Below, one piece after another: positions 23,881 to 27,347 of a stretch of 27,347 bases of DNA. Each line of letters opens with the position of its first letter. Position 1 is the first letter of the stretch. Both the position numbers and the translations under genes were made by a program. The notes under the pieces were generated by a model. That model was not told where the DNA came from. It made no database searches and saw only the letters and a program-made list of their open reading frames with translations. The DNA comes from an uncultured Oscillospiraceae bacterium (GTDB lineage Bacteria; Bacillota; Clostridia; Oscillospirales; Oscillospiraceae): assembly GCA_934668605.1 (NCBI GenBank), contig CAKUNY010000005.1, positions 1-27,347 on the forward strand. The letters are read 5' to 3'.

Positions 23881-24507
23881 ATGAACACAATGGAAAGAAT
23901 GGCTGCCTCCGTGGTTGTACCGGTCGTCGTTCTGGAAGACGCGAAGGACGCTGTCCCCACCGCGCGGGCAATGGCTGCCGGCGGCGTAGACGTCATGGAA
24001 ATCACCTTCCGCACCGCGGCGGCGGCGGACTCTATCAAGGCTGTCAGCGCCGAGTGCCCCGAGGTTTTGGTCGGCGCGGGCACGGTTGTGACGCTCGAGC
24101 AGTGCAAGACGGCAGTTGCATGCGGCGCGAAGTTCATCGTAGCTCCCGGCTTTGACGAGGAGGTTGTCCGCTGGTGCGTGGAAAACAATATTCCGGTGCT
24201 TCCCGGCTGCGTGACCCCGACGGAAATTATGGCCGCGATGAAGTTGGGACTTCACGTTGTGAAGTTCTTCCCGGCAGGCGTCTATGGCGGTCTGAAAGCT
24301 ATGAAGGCGCTCTCCGGCCCGTTTGGCTCGGTGAAGTTTGTTCCCACGGGCGGAGTCAACAGCGAGAACATCGCCGAGTATGTGGCGGCGCCCTTTATCC
24401 AAGCCGTTGGAGGCAGCTGGATCTGCCCGAAGGCCGATATCGCAGCCGGTAATTTTGATAAGATCACCGCGCTCTGCAAGGAAGCAAGAGCTGCTGCCGG
24501 CAAATAA
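23881..24507 (+). CDS. eda: KDPG/KHG aldolase
   Basis: The 208-residue class I aldolase cleaves 2-keto-3-deoxy-6-phosphogluconate to pyruvate and glyceraldehyde-3-phosphate. The proton-shuttling glutamate is E40 in VDVMEITFRT, VGAGTVVTLEQ is near residue 64, KFIVAPGFDEEVV near 84, and the Schiff-base lysine is K128 in HVVKFFPAG. The phosphate-binding FVPTGGV is near 155. I chose the ATG at 23881, which has AAGGAGG 8 bases upstream; the longer frame from 23737 runs through the leader. With the KDG kinase two genes downstream it finishes the uronate pathway. Confidence 0.95.
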   Translation: MNTMERMAASVVVPVVVLEDAKDAVPTARAMAAGGVDVMEITFRTAAAADSIKAVSAECPEVLVGAGTVVTLEQCKTAVACGAKFIVAPGFDEEVVRWCVENNIPVLPGCVTPTEIMAAMKLGLHVVKFFPAGVYGGLKAMKALSGPFGSVKFVPTGGVNSENIAEYVAAPFIQAVGGSWICPKADIAAGNFDKITALCKEARAAAGK

Positions 24508-24539
24508 ATGAAGATTTAAGAAAGAAAACGAGAATTGAC

Positions 24540-25460
24540 ATGGATATTACGGCGCTGGAACTGAAAATGGTGGTGCTTTTTTTCAGCATCATGGTGGGCT
24601 ACATCGCGGCCAAAGTCGGCGTGCTGACGCTGGAGGGAAATAAGACGCTTTCAAAACTGCTGGTCAATGTGACGAGTCCGCTTCTGATTCTGTCTTCCGT
24701 CTTTAAGGGAGAGCACGCGCTGACGAACGCGGAGGTCTTTTTTCTGACGGTTCTGATTCTGTGCTGCTACGCATGCACGATTCCGCTGAGCTTTCTGATT
24801 CCAAAGCTCCTGCGTGTACCGAGAAAGGATGCGAACCTCTACCGGTTCATGTTTATTTTCTCAAATATTGGATTTATCGGCTATCCGGTCGTTTCATCGC
24901 TGTTTGGAGCCGGCGCCATTTTCTATGTTTCCCTGTTTGTCCTGTTCTTTCAGGTTTTCTGCTACAGCTACGGTGTAAGCCTTGTCTCTGGTGCGCCGAA
25001 GTTCCGGTTCCGGTGGAGCGTATTCAAGCAGCCTTGCCTGATTGCGGCGCTGTTTTCCTACGTGTTCTATATTTCCGGGCTCAAGGTGCCGACGATTGTT
25101 TATGACGCGACAGCCTATGTCGGAAACCTTACAAGCCCGCTTGCAATGCTGGTCATCGGCTGCTCGCTGGCGCAGATGGAGCTTCGCAAGGTCGTCAGCA
25201 ACTGGCGGATCTATATTCTGTGCGTGCTGAAAATGATCGTGCTGCCGCTTATTATGTACAGCGTGCTGCATCTGGTGATCACGAACGAGCTGATGCTGGG
25301 CGTAACGATGGTTGTTCTGTGCATGCCGGTTGCGACGAATACGACGCTTGTATGCTACGAGTATGGCAGCGACGCGTCTTTGGCCTCCACAGGCATCTTC
25401 ATCAGCACGGTTCTGAGTCTTTTCACAATTCCGCTTATTATGAAGCTGCTGTTTGCATAA
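24540..25460 (+). CDS. AEC-family (auxin efflux carrier-like) membrane transporter
   Basis: The 306-residue protein has about ten hydrophobic helices and AEC-family landmarks: [24 protein letters not shown] near residue 20, the polar break in [23 protein letters not shown] near 110, and a second half with [18 protein letters not shown] near 195. The C-terminal [16 protein letters not shown] is typical. AEC members move small organic acids such as malate, lactate and malonate. Between KDPG aldolase and KDG kinase it may import or export a keto-deoxy acid or another hydroxyacid, which is inference. The ribosome site is weak (GAAAG, 14 bases away), so translation may be modest. It is 32 bp after eda and 23 bp before the kinase. 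Confidence 0.88.
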   Translation: MDITALELKMVVLFFSIMVGYIAAKVGVLTLEGNKTLSKLLVNVTSPLLILSSVFKGEHALTNAEVFFLTVLILCCYACTIPLSFLIPKLLRVPRKDANLYRFMFIFSNIGFIGYPVVSSLFGAGAIFYVSLFVLFFQVFCYSYGVSLVSGAPKFRFRWSVFKQPCLIAALFSYVFYISGLKVPTIVYDATAYVGNLTSPLAMLVIGCSLAQMELRKVVSNWRIYILCVLKMIVLPLIMYSVLHLVITNELMLGVTMVVLCMPVATNTTLVCYEYGSDASLASTGIFISTVLSLFTIPLIMKLLFA

Positions 25461-25483
25461 ACGGCGGCAGAAAGGAAAAAATT

Positions 25484-26509
25484 ATGAGAGTTGTTACGTT
25501 TGGCGAAATCATGCTTCGCCTGAAGTCTCCCGGACATGAGCGCTTTTTCCAGAGCCCGATGCTGGAAGCCACCTTTGGCGGCGGCGAAGCAAACGTGGCG
25601 GTGAGCCTCGCAAACTACGGCATGCAGGCCGATTTCGTGACTGTTCTTCCGAAGAATGATATTGCCGAGGCCTGCCTGCGCGAGCTGCGCTATTTTGGTG
25701 TGGGTACTGACAAGATCGTCCGCGGCGAAGGACGTGTTGGTATCTACTATCTGGAAGCCGGCGCGAACCAGCTGCCGAGCAAGGTCGTCTATGACCGCGC
25801 ATACTCTGCGATCGCGCTTGCGAAGCCCGGAGACATTGACTGGAACAAGGTCTATGACGGCGTGGACTGGTTCCATATTTCCGGCATTACCCCCGCGATT
25901 TCCGAGAGCGCAATGGAGCTCTCGCTCGAGGCTGTGAAGGAAGCGAAGAAGCATGGCGTGACGGTTTCCTGCGACCTCAACTACCGCAAGAACCTCTGGA
26001 AATACGGCAAGAAAGCCAGCAAAGTCATGCGCGAGATCGCGAACTATGTCGACGTTGCCATTGCCAACGAGGAGGATGTGCAGAAGTCTCTGGAAATCAC
26101 GACGGACGTGAACGTGGAGTCCGGCGAGCTTGACCGCGAGAAGTATAAGGCGCTTGGCAGCAAGGTTCTTGAAACCTACCCCAACATGAAGATGATTGCC
26201 ATCACGCTGCGTGAGAGTCATTCGGCCGATTGGAACGGCTGGGCGGCCTGCCTCAATGACGGCAAGAATTTCTACGTCTCCAAAAAGTATGAAATCCGTA
26301 ACATCATCGACCGCGTGGGCGGCGGAGACTCGTTTGCGGGCGGTCTTATTTATGGCCTGAATACCTATGAGGACAAGCAGCAGGCGCTTGAGTTTGCTGT
26401 GGCGGCCTCCTGCCTGAAGCATTCGATCCTCGGCGACTTCAACCGCGTGGGCGCGTCCGACGTGGAAAAGCTGATGGGCGGCGACGGCACGGGTCGTGTC
26501 CAGCGGTAA
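25484..26509 (+). CDS. kdgK: 2-keto-3-deoxygluconate kinase (PfkB family)
   Basis: The 341-residue protein is a PfkB (ribokinase-like) sugar kinase. The N-terminal [20 protein letters not shown] and [15 protein letters not shown] fit KDG kinases. [22 protein letters not shown] is near residue 88, [11 protein letters not shown] near 164, and the C-terminal signature [17 protein letters not shown] carries the catalytic base D282. It phosphorylates KDG to KDPG for the aldolase two genes upstream. The ATG at 25484 has AAAGGA 7 bases upstream; the much longer upstream frame is an overlap with the transporter. Known PfkB substrates vary, but gene pairing with eda supports KDG. Confidence 0.92.
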   Translation: MRVVTFGEIMLRLKSPGHERFFQSPMLEATFGGGEANVAVSLANYGMQADFVTVLPKNDIAEACLRELRYFGVGTDKIVRGEGRVGIYYLEAGANQLPSKVVYDRAYSAIALAKPGDIDWNKVYDGVDWFHISGITPAISESAMELSLEAVKEAKKHGVTVSCDLNYRKNLWKYGKKASKVMREIANYVDVAIANEEDVQKSLEITTDVNVESGELDREKYKALGSKVLETYPNMKMIAITLRESHSADWNGWAACLNDGKNFYVSKKYEIRNIIDRVGGGDSFAGGLIYGLNTYEDKQQALEFAVAASCLKHSILGDFNRVGASDVEKLMGGDGTGRVQR

Positions 26510-26552
26510 AATACGCATCAGAAGGCCGAAGTCTTCAAAAAAATGAATTTTG

Positions 26553-26585
26553 CGGGGCGGCATGGCGGATTGCCATGCCGCCCCG
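26553..26585. terminator. Perfect 14-bp hairpin between kdgK and the XRE gene
   Basis: CGGGGCGGCATGGC (26553-26566) and GCCATGCCGCCCCG (26572-26585) pair perfectly around a 5-base loop. On the minus strand it is followed by CAAAATTCATTTTTTTG, suitable for ending the regulator transcript. On the plus strand it is followed by only TTCCTG, so termination of kdgK there would be weaker. Confidence 0.75.
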
Positions 26586-26607
26586 TTCCTGATCGCACCA
26601 AAGACAA

Positions 26608-26642
26608 GCGCGGACAGCGGGAAGAACCCGTACTGTCCGCGC
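26608..26642 (-). terminator. Second hairpin just downstream of the XRE gene
   Basis: GCGCGGACAG (26608-26617) pairs with CTGTCCGCGC (26633-26642), extended inside by CGGG/CCCG around AAGAA. It begins 8 bases after the regulator stop on the minus strand and is followed by TTGTCTTT. It may be the regulator's main terminator, with 26553-26585 as a second one. Confidence 0.55.
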
Positions 26643-26650
26643 GGCTGCAT

Positions 26651-27091
26651 TTACTTTTTCCAGTGCTTCAGCTCCGGTACGACGGCCTGCATGTGCGCGC
26701 GCACCTGTTCCTTCGGCCAAGCCTCGCTGGCCATGTGCTCTGTGCAAAAATCGATCAGCTCTTCTGCGCTGGTATACTTGAATTCGCCGCCCGTGTAGCA
26801 CCATTTGCAATAGTCTTCGTTAAAAGTGCCGTCCGTTTCGCGGCTGATCGTCTCATCCGCAAGCGGCATGCCGCAGCACTGGCAGATGAGCTGCCGGGGC
26901 GCGCCGAGCAGGGTGTTGATCGAAACATCGTAAAGCTTGGATAAAAGTTTGAGCGTTTCCGTATTCGGTGTCGTTTCTCCGGTTTCCCAGCGGGAGACGG
27001 CCTGCCGGGTCACGAAAACCTGTTCGGCCAGCTGCTCCTGCGAAAGTCCCTTCTGTGTTCTGAGCTGTAATAAAATATCCTTGGTTTCCAT
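26651..27091 (-). CDS. XRE-family regulator with C-terminal zinc ribbon
   Basis: The 146-residue protein has an N-terminal helix-turn-helix of the Cro/CI type (residues 6-60; LSQEQLAEQVFVTRQAVSRWE with TPNTETLKLLSKLY). A putative zinc ribbon follows, with C70-X2-C73 (CQCC) and C95-X2-C98 (CKWC) cysteine pairs. The last 45 residues are helical with YTSAEELIDFC and WPKEQVRAHM. I chose ATG 27091 because GAGGAG is 9 bases upstream; ATGs at 27097 and 27100 sit almost on that site. The longer frame to 27181 overlaps the endonuclease gene. It probably binds DNA, and a metal or redox signal is possible through the cysteines. Nothing ties it to the sugar-acid genes, which read toward it. Confidence 0.85.
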   Translation of the reverse strand: METKDILLQLRTQKGLSQEQLAEQVFVTRQAVSRWETGETTPNTETLKLLSKLYDVSINTLLGAPRQLICQCCGMPLADETISRETDGTFNEDYCKWCYTGGEFKYTSAEELIDFCTEHMASEAWPKEQVRAHMQAVVPELKHWKK

Positions 27092-27173
27092 AGCCATCAT
27101 CTCCTCGGGAACATCGTAACATACTGCGGAGCGTAAGACAAGCAACGCGCTGTTGCGCGCCGCAAAGACCTGC

Positions 27174-27347
27174 TCATTCACCGGAAAAGCTTTTGCAGTA
27201 GGGCGCGAGGCAGCAGCGCTCGCACTGCGGCCGGCGCGCGGCGCATACGGCTCTTCCGTGCAGCACCAGACGGTGGCAGAAATCAGACGATTCCTCGGGC
27301 GGCAGGATCGCGCGCAGCTGCGTCTCGACCTTCGCCGGGTCTTTTCC
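27174..27347 (-). CDS. nth: Endonuclease III, C-terminal part (partial)
   Basis: The last 57 codons of a gene that begins beyond the right edge. The C-terminal cysteines follow the C-X6-C-X2-C-X5-C pattern of the endonuclease III [4Fe-4S] cluster (VCAARRPQCERCCLAPYC), preceded by HRLVLHGRAVC, where the H/LVLHGR stretch is typical. Endonuclease III excises oxidised pyrimidines in base excision repair. The frame is open to the window edge and ends in TGA, 82 bp before the regulator start. It is an ordinary housekeeping neighbour. Confidence 0.9.
   Translation of the reverse strand, partial: GKDPAKVETQLRAILPPEESSDFCHRLVLHGRAVCAARRPQCERCCLAPYCKSFSGE

Noticed and set aside
27092..27181. Longer start for the XRE regulator
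   Set aside because: It would overlap the endonuclease III end; the consensus ribosome site fits the ATG at 27091.

Overview
The window reads as chromosome from a gut-type anaerobic Firmicute, most likely Clostridia/Oscillospirales. This rests on GC-rich genes (mid-50s %, by eye), near-perfect AGGAGG ribosome binding sites, AT-rich promoter regions, a split two-subunit transketolase, and the general gene mix. The taxonomic call is inference. No mobile element, CRISPR array, rRNA or tRNA gene was found.

Region 1 (1-5950, minus strand) is one operon read leftward from a strong promoter at 6041-6069 (TTGACA, 17 bp, TATGAT). Its order is archaeal-type (type II) glyceraldehyde-3-phosphate dehydrogenase, an intrinsic terminator, archaeal-type phosphoglycerate kinase, a LarA-family nickel-pincer racemase/epimerase, malic enzyme, and the N- and C-terminal transketolase subunits (the last is cut by the window edge). 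This is a C3/C4 processing set: triose phosphate to 3-phosphoglycerate, malate to pyruvate, and pentose phosphate rearrangement.

Region 2 (6456-21967, plus strand) is a 14-gene catabolic cluster. It holds an FGGY-type sugar kinase, an HpcH/HpaI aldolase, a second and divergent LarA-family enzyme, a five-gene branched-chain-amino-acid-type ABC importer (binding protein, two permeases, two ATPases), a D-2-hydroxyacid dehydrogenase, altronate dehydratase (UxaA), a zinc alcohol dehydrogenase, a tagaturonate-reductase-like enzyme (UxaB), a YhcH/YiaL protein and tagaturonate 3-epimerase (UxaE). The binding-protein gene has its own promoter with a palindrome inside it, and a hairpin terminator separates it from the permease genes.

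Region 3 (22056-26509) carries a second UxaB-like reductase on the minus strand. Divergent from it, on the plus strand, are KDPG aldolase, an AEC-family transporter and KDG kinase. The two directions share a short promoter region containing a 12-bp palindrome, and the plus-strand transcript has a structured leader.

Region 4 (26553-27347) has two hairpins, an XRE regulator with a zinc ribbon, and the C-terminus of endonuclease III. It looks like ordinary flanking chromosome.

Together regions 2 and 3 encode tagaturonate/fructuronate to altronate to KDG to KDPG to pyruvate plus glyceraldehyde-3-phosphate. Region 1 could then oxidise the glyceraldehyde-3-phosphate. No uronate isomerase (UxaC) and no mannonate dehydratase (UxuA) is present. 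The zinc dehydrogenase, the nickel-pincer enzyme and the amino-acid-type importer therefore suggest entry from an aldonate-type sugar acid (for example L-galactonate or L-gulonate) rather than a plain hexuronate. That proposed route, and a catalytic His-to-Gln change in the first UxaB, are the most interesting points.
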